Of a DNA stretch of 64,000 nt, positions 12,391 through 23,645 are shown piece by piece (position 1 is the stretch's first letter; each line of letters begins with the position of its first letter). Under the pieces are notes generated by a model that did no database searches, was not told the DNA's origin, and worked only from the letters and a program-made list of their open reading frames with translations. The stretch covers positions 3,637,127-3,701,126 of the forward strand of contig JAQFVV010006272.1 in assembly GCA_028023455.1 (NCBI GenBank), written 5' to 3'. Source of the stretch: Epiperipatus broadwayi (taxonomy: Eukaryota > Onychophora > Udeonychophora > Euonychophora > Peripatidae). Position numbers and translations under genes: made by a program.

Positions 12391-15300
12391 ATGTATATAA
12401 TTAAATGATCAAGATATAGTTGCATAAACTCACAATTATATTATCCCCATTATTTTAGATAATGATTGATAGCGTAAGCGGCTAATGATGACTATACCTG
12501 TACTAATTTAAGTAGTTGAAAACAGAAAACTAAGAAAGATAAGAAAATAATAAAGTGAGGAGAAAAAGAGAAAACACAATAAAAAGAAAAAAATATGATA
12601 GAAACAGATTCTAGTCTGTCTTAACTACTGAATCATCAAAATCTTTTTCTTCTATAAGTGATAACTCTTCTCATCAATAATATAAGGATATAAGTTTTAA
12701 CATCTGTTTATGTTATAAAGTACATATTTTTACCACACATTTATTTGTGAACTTTTTAATATATTTTGTCTAATTCTTGATATTTAGGGTAAACACATAA
12801 TGAGAAACTGTGATGTGTTTATTAATGCAATGTGGATCACTATTTGCATTAAAAACTATGTAATATGAAATTAACATTTTATTTGGAAAAAACTCTGGAA
12901 AAATATTTAACAGTTTTTACTACTCAAATTTTTGAAAAGTATTAAACTCTTACTTATTGTTCAAGAATAACCTACAATCTTCATAATATATAAACCAGGT
13001 GACAACAGAAATGATAGAAAACCAATATTCAACTATGAATTCTTGTGAATTGAACTGTTAATATATTGCTAAGTAGCAGTATTGTCTTAGCACAATATTC
13101 TTGTTCTTAAAAAGTTAAAATAATTTAAAAGTCTGATGAGTCCAAGCATTATAAAAATGGTATTATGTCTACATAAATTAATATAAATTATATTTTGTTT
13201 AAATCGCATGTTGTTATTAAATTAGTAATGACTGGAAGGTTGCTATGTTTTAACAGCTATTGGCTGTCTGAAAGTAATAGTAAGGCACATGTGGAAGAAT
13301 AGCAACCTTCCAGTCATTACTAATAAATTAATATAGTTTTATGTTCCATGATTGTGAGAAAACTGTGAAATTGATTGGTTTGTTGTAGACATTTCCAAAA
13401 TTAAATAGTTAAAAAAGTGTAAATGATAATTTTCTTTGCTATATGACATGCTTCCTTATGAAAACATGGTTTTTATCTGCTCATAACATTCACTTCCAAG
13501 AAATAAATGAGTTTGAAATAACAAGTTGCTCACAAATATTCTGCTTATAATGCCCAGAATTGATCATTTTGTTATATACTGAGAGGTTCAGATGTATGTT
13601 TATTTTTGCAATGATTTTTTACTGTGATTTTTTATTTTGTTTTTATTTGTATGTTTGTATATATATAAAATCTCTTTATAAAGCCTACTTGTCTTTTTTA
13701 GTAGTTGCTGTTAAAATTAAAAGATTTTGTTTTTTCCATTTTGTATTTATGGTTAACACTTTTTTAAGATTGTTGATTTTGAAAAGCAATTTTTGAATTT
13801 TTTATCTACCATTTGATCTTTACCAAACTCTTTCATATGCTTTTGTAATAACTGTCATTAATTATCAGATATTTTTTACCATGTTCTTATCCTTAAGATA
13901 GATATAGTTCTGTATTTTTAGTTTATCCTACATGATGTCAGTAATATAGAGCTAATATGACAAATATTATCTTCTCTATTAATTAAACATTTATAATTAA
14001 TCTAAATTAGTCTCTTAAACAACTTAATGGAATATAAAATTTGGCAGGCTGGAATATACATTTGTGCTGGACAAATCTTGAAATTATTATAAAAATGATA
14101 GATTATCTGATAGAAAACAGAATTATAAATTTAAAAAGTTATTAAACAATGTAAGTAAATATAAATTATATATAGTCAATGGTATCTTTACATTTATTGT
14201 ATATTGTAAATTAAAGGATTTCATGGTGTAATAAGATCATTTCCAGACTGGGTATATTCAGAAAAAGATTTCAGATTTTAATCAAATATGACTCTTTTTT
14301 TCCAGTAACTGGTTCATAGCCAATCCAGACAACCATCCTTTATTGATCAATAGATGGAGCTCAAGCTAGATGGCAAAACAAAGAAGTGAATTATTCAGGT
14401 TATCATTCAGCAATTAACGAGTCTGTTGAGCAATGTCTTTTACTTCATTGTTTTTCTATGAAGATTTTGTTCTTAAAAGAACTATTTAACAGCTATTTTC
14501 GCCATTTACTTATACAGATGAATTGATATAGCAGAGAGATGTGAAATAGGTAGATAGATTGATAAGAATATAATGTCATCTATATATAAAGTCGCATAAA
14601 ATAGAGATATGAATGTAATTGTATATCGATAAATTTATATGTATACATAGATATAAAAGTAGATAAACATTCTTAGAGGAAGACACTAAGTATATAATCT
14701 TTGATCCGAGAAACAAATTTTATTTCTTTTGCAGGTTTAACTTTTTATTTACATTTAATTTTATTTTAAAATAAAAATATTTCACGGTTGTGTATTGTTT
14801 TACATAAAGACCATATTTGAAATTCTCATTTGAAATTATAATCACTAAATAATAATATAATCTTTTTCTCAGGAAACCATAACAGTTTACAAGAACTTTT
14901 TATTAAAAGAGGAAATGATTATTTAACATAATATATATGTATACTATTAAAATTTAACTATTAAATATTACTGAAATTTTAAATTAAATAAATTGACATT
15001 TAAAGAATGGAATATATATATGTTGAAAGATATGATAAGATATATAAATCTGTATTGATATCCCAGTCATATAACATTTTTATAGCTCTTTCATTAAGAA
15101 ATATTGTTATACTATTTTAATAAATCGTTCGTTTAAGGCAATATCCTTTTCTTCAAATCATTACAGTTCGACCAGACTACACTTTGATCAAAATCTGTTG
15201 ATTCAATAATATACATATTTGGAAAAATATTAAATAAAATTTTTAAAAATAGATATTTCTAAATTCCCTGCATATATTAGTTGCGAGAACAGCAGAAGTT

Positions 15301-15832
15301 TTTTTTAAAGTATATTCCTGTTGTGAATATGGAAATTAAACCTATATTTAAAATATCCCAATTATGGAATAATACTTTCAAATCAAAAAAAAAATCATGA
15401 AGTCTTTTTTTTATATGATAAAATAAAAATAACTGATTTAATTTTGACAGAAATAAAGTTGCATGACAAAATTAGCTGTTTGTTCAATATGAATGAATAA
15501 TCAATATGTGAAATAATAAAATTTATTCTAGAATTATTTGTATTTCTGTAAGTTATTCCTTAGTAAATGGTAAGTATTATATAAAGACTGAAAAAGCATT
15601 TCACTTATAAATGGAAAATATGAACAAAAAGTAGTGTTTGAGTATAAACAATAAAAGATTGCATAAGAAAGCAATGAATTTATAAAAAACACTTTAGCAA
15701 TAGTTCCACTGGAGAAAAGTAACATAAAAACATTATTACATATAACACATAATTGTATAAATTCAAAAATTGATGTAAATATAAAAATAAAATCTTTTCA
15801 TAGTTTTATAGTGTGACAGTCAAATGATGTAT
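12391..15832. other. A+T-rich sequence, no recognised gene
   Basis: Contains the hairpin at 13222-13323 and otherwise unrecognised sequence. Short open frames (for example at 13560-13796) are dominated by Phe, Ile, Tyr and Lys, as expected from random A+T-rich DNA. Confidence 0.4.
13222..13323. repeat. Perfect 25-bp inverted repeat with 52-bp loop (MITE-like hairpin)
   Basis: 13222-13246 (TTAGTAATGACTGGAAGG then TTGCTAT) is the exact inverse of 13299-13323. In this A+T-rich background a perfect 25-bp stem with mixed composition is unlikely by chance. It could be a miniature transposon with long terminal repeats or an RNA hairpin. No clear target-site duplication was seen. Confidence 0.7.
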
Positions 15833-15958
15833 GTTGGTTTAACCCAGTTCGAATACTAGGCGAAAGTACCTCGAGGCCACCCATATGCGAGATATTAAAT
15901 CAAGAATACTATGACCTCTGCCCTATTCACCTATTCTCGAGGCTAATTATGAACCAAC
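15833..15958 (-). mobile_element. Candidate tRNA-like structured element in a G+C-richer island
   Basis: The block starts with GTTGGTT and ends with AACCAAC, a perfect 7-bp closing stem. Read on the minus strand it contains TTAGCCTCGAGAATAGG (A-box-like) and AGTATTCGAACTGGG (B-box-like). CCTCGAG/CTCGAGG motifs occur on both sides. G+C is clearly higher than in the neighbourhood up to about 16060. It could be a SINE head or a pseudogene of a structured RNA; only one copy was found in the window. Confidence 0.35.
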
Positions 15959-17239
15959 ACATTATCTGAGACATTCATAAATTATTTTCTCATCTGGCCA
16001 CAAAGCTTAGCATCAGAGGGAGACATGGACGGGAACACCTACGGAGCTAAATAGTTAAATGTGCAAAAGTACTAAGAACTATGTGTTTTGCATGCCTGGA
16101 TCATTGAAAAGTAAAAATAAAGCATTAAAATAAAATTAGAAAACTGTTAGTTAAATAAGGTATTTAATTAATGACTTTAAAATATTAATAATGATTTAAT
16201 GGGCCTCCGCTATTCCCTTGAATTAATGAAAAACTAATTAGACAATAAAAACAGATTAAATGATATAATATTTTTGCGGTCTAAGTCTTTTCTTCCCAAT
16301 TTTAATAAAACTGTCAACTCGAATCTCCTCGATAAAGTACAATAAAAAAAAAAGATCTTTCGCAAAGCATTTCTAATTACTTTGCGCTAAAAACAGTTTA
16401 CAATTATTTACGACGTATATAGCTAAATCAAATATATGTAATGAGACTAATGGTGGACAAAAGAGGTGTTATCGAGGAGATCAAATTGGCAAACAAAGGA
16501 AACTTACTCGTAGTTATTTTACAATACATAATTGGAATTAGGAAGATATTTTAAATGAAAAATTAACTTTTAAACTTAACCGCAATGGAATACAAAATAT
16601 TTATACATGTTAGTAATGAAGAATAGCGAAGGAAAAAGGGTTAAATGTATAGATAGATGATCATGCAATATATATATATATCTAAGACTAGTCTAATAAA
16701 AATGGTTACATAATGAATATAATTAAATACAACATTTCAGAAATATAATTCAATGAAGAAATTAAGAAAGGTATGAACAAAAAAGGGTAGAAAGTAAATA
16801 GTTCAATGAGGAGAGATACGATTACCATCCTAGTTCCTTGCTCCTGTTAGGTGGCATTCATGGCTTGATCCGACCATCAATAGGTATTTGTCCGGACAAG
16901 GAAAATGGAAATAAGTAGCATGCTTTTACAAAAAGTCCTACAGACATGGCACAGAGTTCAGATTATTATTGGGTGGATACTATGGCATTTTGATGGTATT
17001 TAGGAACCTCAATGGCAGGCAAAGCTTCGCCTAACCACCTAGCATGGTAGAATCCATCACATTCATATGATTTTTAGCTTGTAGCATGTTCAAACTTCTC
17101 CATGATTTCGAAGACAACAGTTGAATAACTTTTGGAGCAAAATGGAAATGAGAAGCAAAATCTGGGAGATTCAAAGCACAGAAAAAATCTGCATAAATTC
17201 TCTACAGAGAAATCTCAGCAAGCACAAGAAAAAGCCTCC
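15959..17239. other. Unrecognised sequence, partly G+C-richer
   Basis: From about 16805 to 17240 the sequence is richer in G+C and CG than its surroundings and includes the 12-bp palindrome TTGTCCGGACAA (about 16890). Neither strand gives a recognisable protein. It leads into the 27-bp tandem repeats that follow. A transposon terminal region or an LTR is possible but unproven. Confidence 0.35.
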
Positions 17240-17341
17240 AGAGAAATCTGAATGCAATCTTTAAAAGGAAAATCTGAAAAGCCATCTCCAAAAGGAAAAT
17301 CTGAATGCCATCTCCAAAAGGAAAATCTGAATGCCATCTCT
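17240..17341 (+). repeat. 27-bp tandem repeat, 3-4 copies
   Basis: Units of the form GGAAAATCTGAATGCCATC followed by TCCAAAA repeat back to back. The last two copies are identical and the first two are diverged. Related AGAGAAATCTG phrases occur just upstream (17208-17250), suggesting the array grew from a local motif. Confidence 0.75.
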
Positions 17342-18274
17342 TTTGTTCTCACTCCTATTTATACCCTTTTGTAAGCTACCTTCTATTGTTTTGCCTATGA
17401 TCTTAGATCTTGATAAGCTCCCCACACTTCTTTGTTTCAAGGTAACATTTTCTAAAAATAACTTTTACTTTTTTATTCTAAATTTCTTTCTTTAAAGTTT
17501 GAATTTTTATTAATTAAAAAAGGAAAGAGAAGGCCATCTTTAATTTGCCTTGAATGGGCTAATTAATTACAAACATACATTCTTTTAGAAAATGTTGGCA
17601 GGCTTATCTCAAAATAACAATCATATGCCATATTTTAACAAGATTTTAAAAAGAAAAATATATTATTTCTTTTAATAAAATAAGCATTTTATTTCAGCAG
17701 AATTTTGCATTAACTCATATATATATATATATGCTTGACTTATATATATGTTTGATTAAAAGGTTTTACAAGTAATTTTTTTCAACAGCAATTTAATCTT
17801 AGAATGGAATTTATTTAAAACAAAATATTTAAATGCAAATACAAATTATATAAATGTAATTAATTTTAGCTTTAATGCAAAACCCTGCTGATATTGGACT
17901 ATAAACTTAATTCATGCCTACAATACTAATTAAGTTTATAGGAGGCTGTGAAGCATGGATCGGACTTCAGATCCATTGCTTCAATAGATTAAAAAAAATT
18001 GCACTTTGAAACTATTTTAAATAAAATTTTCTAATTTTCAGTGAGAAAGCTATTATCAGTATAGACACATACATAAATTTCATAAATTTAATATCATATA
18101 GGCATTGTCTTTTGCATTTCATCTTAACCAATCCAAGAAAATGAAGAAGGATAATTAAATTTTATTTTTTGAGTGAGAAAATGAATAAATAAAGACATTC
18201 ACATATCTTTTTTGAAAATATGTCAGTCTCTTTCAACATAAACATATCTAGGTGAAGTGCTTTCAGATTCATGG
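17342..18274. other. A+T-rich sequence with one strong hairpin at 17899-17941
   Basis: CTATAAACTTAATT (17899-17912) is exactly inverted at 17928-17941, giving a 14-bp stem with a 15-base loop. A (TA)n run lies at about 17719-17733. Nothing else was recognised. Confidence 0.5.
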
Positions 18275-18431
18275 CTCCTCACTGACAAATGCCGCAAGCC
18301 AGAAACTAGTCTGGGGATATTGGATGAATAAGCACTAGATGGGAATTTTATGCACAAGCCTTCAGGCATCTATTGATTACTCTGGCTTGCACTGAGTGGC
18401 AATATGTATAGAGAGTTTTGCCTGTTTTAAT
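18275..18431 (+). mobile_element. R1 repeat with hammerhead-like head
   Basis: This is the longest R1 copy in the window. It starts with a hammerhead-like module (18276-18317), then runs through CACTAGATGGGAATTTTATG, CAAGCCTTCAGGCAT and ATTGATTACTCTGG to GTTTTGCCTGTTTTA. From 18306 onward it matches the 5711-5843 copy, and part of it matches 22920-23004. No clear target-site duplication was seen around this copy. R1 shares the head layout of the 421-bp element family but has a different, shorter body. Confidence 0.65.
18276..18317 (+). ncRNA. Degraded hammerhead ribozyme in R1
   Basis: Helix I TCCTCA (18276-18281) pairs with TGGGGA (18312-18317) exactly as in the 12.2-kb ribozyme. The core reads CTGACAA, so the invariant G8 is A, consistent with loss of a CG dinucleotide. 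Helix II (ATGCC...GCCA) is poorly paired. GAAA is at 18302-18305, helix III is the palindrome ACTAGT, and the triplet is GTC. The copy is probably inactive, but the ancestry is clear from the order and spacing of parts. Confidence 0.6.
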
Positions 18432-19310
18432 AATTTTTCTATCTCAATATGTATAATTTTGAAATTATATCATCATAAGAATATATAATATATAGATATT
18501 AAAAAATGTTTATACTATATACATATTATTTAGCACTAACTATCATCCCATAAAAAGTTAATTTTTTTTTCATGTAAAACATTGCCATAAAATTACTCTC
18601 AATCTAAAATAACATAAAAATAAATAGCCAGTTATTCCAACTACAAAAAAACGAAAGAGAGACTGCTCTTGAAATGAGTTATACAAACCAATATGTGAAC
18701 TACAAATGCATTAACATATACAACATGCTGTTTTATTTTTCTGTTTACTTGATATTTTATGATGTTGTGTATTAATTTCTTTAGCAGAAAAATTTTTTTT
18801 TTTTCTGAAATATTTAAATACTATGTTTAAGTGTAGCTTTTCATCATATTCTATTCTCTTCCATATCTTTCCAATAGAAACAATTGACATTGTGCACTTC
18901 TTTAAAATGTATTTGAGATAATTTTTATATTATATACAGGTATACCACTGCCATAAAAATCATGCTCAAATTTATTATATGGTACTCTTTTAAGAAGTAA
19001 TCCATTGTTTATTCATTTTACATAGCCAATCCAATGAAGGTGTTATTTTACATTAACATACTCAATAGTATTACATTCAGCAAGTTGAAGAACATATTGA
19101 TTGGATTTATGATCTTGCTGATGTACTATTAAAATCTTATACAGCATCAATACATGATTTTTTTTCTTGTTTTATATTGTATTGATAGGTTGTTCAAATT
19201 TCACTTTCATACAGTAAATTAAATTAAATAACATCTTTATATATTGCTTAGTTGCAGCAATTATTTTCCTATGATAAAATACTCTACCATAATCTCAACA
19301 TCTAAGTTCA

Positions 19311-19560
19311 CTTTTTTACTTATAAAACTGTCAAAATATATACACTGGATCTAAAGATAACAATGTTTAATTAAATCTTTACTATCAATCTACAACAAAA
19401 TTCTAAACTCATCTACAATGGAGTCTGTGATATACTTCAATATGTAAGTTTATTTTTTACTTATAAAACTGCCAAAATATATATACTGGATCTAAATATA
19501 GCATATTTAATTAAATCTTTATTAACTACCTACAACAAAATTCTGGACTCACACAAGAAT
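19311..19560 (+). repeat. Diverged tandem duplication, period about 141 bp
   Basis: The phrases ACTTATAAAACTG, CAAAATATAT, CACTGGATCTAAA, TTTAATTAAATCTTTA and CTACAACAAAATTCT appear twice in the same order, at about 19318-19410 and 19459-19553. Several substitutions separate the copies. Confidence 0.75.
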
Positions 19561-20145
19561 CTTTCATACATACCTATAATGATTAGATTTAAAAATTATT
19601 GATTTGTAATAGCCATTTATATTTAAATACAATATATAGAATTATACCCTTTTAAAAGTTATGGTTTGATCAGTTTTAAAAAATAATGGGAACTAATAAA
19701 TAAGTTTATAAATAAAAATAGCCAAATAATTTTTGTTGATTGAGAAGTCATGTGATATTGTGGCACCAGAAATCAGATTTGGTTCAAGAATGTTGATCTT
19801 CCAAGTTACTTACTCTATCTATTGTGGTAACCCACAATGGTATCTTTTATAAAACAATTGTAAATTAACTACTATCACTTTCATTTCACTTTTTATATAT
19901 CATTTCTTTGTAGTCTTTATTTTTTATATGTTATTATTAGTATTCTCTTCTTATAATTTTCTTAAGACTTTTCTATCTAAATTTTTAACATATATTTTTT
20001 AAATTCACAAATTAAAAAAAGGATTTTAAAATTAATATGTATATATAAATACTTAATATCAACTATGTATTAAATTTTTGATGAATAAAAAATTAAGACA
20101 AGACCAAGTAGAAGAAAACATTAATTATTATAAAAGTGATAAAAT

Positions 20146-20830
20146 GGTAGCAAATTCTGTTTTTTTACTACTGTATTATGATCTAATAAGTTTGAGTAAT
20201 CAGTAAATTTGAAGCAATAGTACTTAATAAATTTCTATTCAGTATTATATTACCTATATTTCCAGAATAGCCTCTAGCTTATGGCTTTTATCAGTGATAA
20301 ATTTAGGAACTTGTTCTAGGGCAACAGGATTTTGGGGATCTAATGCATCTTTTTACCATCATTTACTTTTTTCTTACCATCAAATTATCAGTCTGAAATT
20401 CAAAAACTCTTAATGTTTTAAATATAGGCCAACTTGCTTGCCTAGTTATATACAACTGGCAACAATTTATTATCTATAATGTTTTTTTTTCTTGGTTTAT
20501 AATAACTTGTAGGAACAACTGTCAACAGTTTTTGGTTATGATTAATATAAAGCCAACAAATCATCACATGACCTCCAGAGTATACAATGCTCTTCAGTAG
20601 CAAATTCTATTTTTCATAATCTTGTTCTGTCAACTAGTATAAAATTGAGTAATAAGTAGATGTCAGATGGTAGTGCATAATAAATTTATATCCAGTAGTG
20701 TCTTATATTTATATCCAAACTTATTTCTAGATTGTTCAGTGAGAAGGTATGTATCTGGATTTGATGCATCTGCATTTTGAATCTAATTCACATTCCTTTA
20801 TTAGCTATTTTATTACTTTTTTGTCTATCA
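20146..20830 (+). repeat. Diverged direct duplication, copies about 450 bp apart
   Basis: GTAGCAAATTCT, AGTAATCAGTA/AGTAATAAGTA, AATAAATTTCTAT/AATAAATTTATAT, CAGTA.T.T.TTA and GATCTAATGCATCT/GATTTGATGCATCT recur in order at about 20146-20420 and 20598-20830. It may be two copies of one unrecognised repeat. Confidence 0.55.
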
Positions 20831-21074
20831 AGCTTATATTGTTTCATATCTAAAATCAGAAATTTTAGCAATTGATATAATCAAGTATATGCTATAATTA
20901 ATAAACAAACATTTGAATTTGTATCATTTATGTATATATATATTTTGATAAGCCTAGAATTTTCCAACTTATGATTTAAATTTAAAATAAACTAAATTGT
21001 TAATTTCTTAGAATAAGTTTGTATATTAAAATTCCAGTATGGTATCAGTTGAAAGTTATTAGTAAACCTATTGT

Positions 21075-21190
21075 TGTGGTTTTATAGTGATAGGGCAATG
21101 GATTCGAAAGATAATTGTTCTGAATTCAAGGTCAACCTGTTACTTCTAGAGTTTCATTATTATGTCACATCCTGAGCAACTAACTATTCT
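21075..21190 (+). mobile_element. Possible tRNA-derived SINE
   Basis: GGTTTTATAGTGATAGGGC (about 21079-21097) resembles an A box, and TCTGAATTCAAGGTC (about 21119-21133) resembles a B box at tRNA-like spacing. Similar layouts occur at 25276-25390 and 51465-51590. The match is loose, and ends and target duplications are not visible. Confidence 0.35.
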
Positions 21191-22890
21191 ATTATTTCCA
21201 TGTATATGCATACTTGCATTTACATGTGTGTGTGCTTGTTTAACATTATTGCATGTTTATGAGAATCACATTATTAAATTATTATTTTAGCTTTTACGAG
21301 TTCTTTTTGATTCTGTTTCAAGAAGTGTTTGTTTTAGAGTTGCTTGTCAGCATTAATTTTGATTTATGGCAGCTTGATTCATTTTACTTTAAATTGTTTT
21401 AATAGTTAAAACATTTGAATAATGTTCTTTTTTTTTTTCAAAAGAATTTTTAATACTTTATTTTTTTTTTTTAAAAAAAAAAAGCAAAAAAGGAAATAAA
21501 ACTGTCAATAATATAATAAATTTTAGTATTGTATAAAGTCTTTATATATGTTGTCTGTTGCGGTTTACCACTACGATGAAATGGTATCGCACCAAGTAAA
21601 GTATTCTATATCTTCTACATTGAATAAAGAAAAAAAATTCAGAAACTGTTATGCTCAATTTACTATTTTCGTGCTCAAATGTCATATTATTTGTTGAAAA
21701 ACTATTCGTAAGATTATCTATATATGCGCATATTTATGCAGTGATATCAAAACGTTTGTATAATCTTTGGAGTTTTATATTATTTAATAAAATCAATTAT
21801 ATGTGCATTTTGTGCTAAGACAAGTTGAACATTTTAAGCACTGGTAACTATAATCAATTAATCGCATTAGATTGTTTATGGGCGATGTTTGTCATTTTTT
21901 TAATTAATTATTTTAATTTATTTTTCGAGTTGTATCATAAAATTTAACCAGCTTTATATTTAGAGTTTTATTACAAAATCATAAAATGATAAAAAGAGTC
22001 TAGGGAATACCTGCTCAAAACCTTTAACGGTTTTTGGGTTGATTTTCTGTCAACTGATGGAACTCCCAGTGCTATTCCGCATTTTGATGCTCAATCATCA
22101 CTTGATCCATTGAATAATTAAATAACATTAATATATATACATACACTTTTTTATTTTTGAATAATAAATATCATATGTTTTTGTTACTTAAAGATTATGT
22201 GAATCTAAATTTTCCACAATAACTCCCTCTTTTAATTGTTTTTAAATTTTATCATTAAAAATATCCATGAGAATTTAATGTTACTTGGTCTGATCAAAAA
22301 TATTCTGTACATCTGAATATAAAAAATCCTTTACTTTTTCTTCAGGGTGCCAACTTAATAAAACTTAAACCTAAATTTACTGGATTTGGCATCTTCCATT
22401 GAATAAATAACCTTGCCGCTCTGAATGATATACTGTTAATTACTATAAAATTATTTATTCATTTTTTTTTAATGATAAATCTCATTCTATTTGTGTTTCA
22501 ATATTTTTGACTTTATAGTGAAGCATGTTCCCATTTTTGTTTAATCAATTATTTTCTTTCTTTTAATTTCACAAAATCTGATATTATTCTAATATTATGA
22601 AATTCTTCCAATATGTGCAGTTTTCTTTTACTGGAAAATGAACTATGTTATAGGCCCAAAATGAAGTCAGCAATAAATAAAAGCCTGTAACTTTAAATCA
22701 TGATTTTTAATACCATCTGTTTTTGTCTTCAATCCCTGCCAGAGTCACAGTCTTACAAACTCCATGAAATGAAAGCCATAACTTATTTTTGTCTGTCATG
22801 TTTGTAAATATAGAAGAAAATTTAGTATTTCAACACATATATCTATTCATCACATGATCACCATCTCTATACTAGCACATAATTGTTGTA

Positions 22891-23004
22891 AACAAAGGCA
22901 AAACTCTCCATACAGTAGTATTTTATGCACAAGACTTCTGGCATTCATTGATTACTCTGTTTGGCACAGGGTGGCACTACTGTAGGAAGAGTTTTGTCTT
23001 TGTT
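22891..23004. repeat. Foldback structure built from an R1 3' fragment
   Basis: 22920-23000 matches the 3' part of R1 (ATTTTATGCACAAG...CATTGATTACTCTG...GAGTTTTG). The preceding 29 bp (22891-22919, AACAAAGGCAAAACTCTCC...) are the inverse of its own 3' end (22976-23004) with few mismatches. The R1 3' terminus is therefore present twice, once at each side and inverted. Confidence 0.65.
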
Positions 23005-23547
23005 TACATATATCTATTATTTGCACTTCCAAAAAATTTCAAATAATTCTTTGGTTAAGAATTTGCAAGTATTTAAAAAAGATTTTTTTTTTTTTTTTGA
23101 CTTAAAATGCTGGGATAAAATGCAGCCAATCCACATTCTGTCTAATATTTACTATTGAGCTGCTTATTTATATTGATTTACTAGATGGATAATTTCATAT
23201 GTAATTGTTCCACATGGTTTAGTGCTGTGATTCAGTGCCAGATCCTGGAGCATAAATTCCTTGGATTCCCGTTCTAATACTTGCAGTGCTTGAACTTCTT
23301 ACAAACTCCTGAGCCATAAAACTGTTAGATTATTTACCTTGTGAATAATCTCACATTATTAATAACTACAATAACAAAAATTAATAGATTAGTCATAGAA
23401 TTTTGTTTTGACTGATTCTTTTAAGACCTCAAGAAAGAATCAAATGATCTTCTTTTAGGTAATAGCAAACTTATTTTTACAACCACAATTATTATAAATG
23501 TCTCAATGTTGTTAAGAAATCATACAAAATATAACAAATGTACAGTT

Positions 23548-23645
23548 TTTTTCCTCATATGTCATAGCATCAGCCGGGAGGGCAACCAACTACTTGCTTG
23601 CAAGGTAGCTGTGATGACCTCTCGGCTAACAACGCTTGACAAACG
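23548..23645 (-). mobile_element. Minimal tRNA-derived retroposon with A-tail and 11-bp target-site duplication
   Basis: Perfect direct repeats AATGTACAGTT lie at 23537-23547 and 23646-23656. Read on the minus strand the insert has AGCGTTGTTAGCCGAGAG (tRNA 5' part with A box), a middle part, then TGCTATGACATATGAGG and a run of A. It matches the copy at 44344-44438 but lacks about 17 bp containing the B box. Size, tail and target duplication point to retroposition by a LINE in trans. Confidence 0.75.

Larger units (their letters stand above)
18432..22890. other. A+T-rich sequence with small duplications, no gene seen
   Basis: Apart from the repeats listed separately at 19311, 20146 and 21075, nothing is recognisable. 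Long T/A runs lie at 21429-21483. Confidence 0.4.

Noticed and set aside
13560-13796. 78-codon frame resembling a membrane protein
   Set aside because: T-rich DNA gives Phe/Leu/Tyr runs that mimic membrane segments; no other support.
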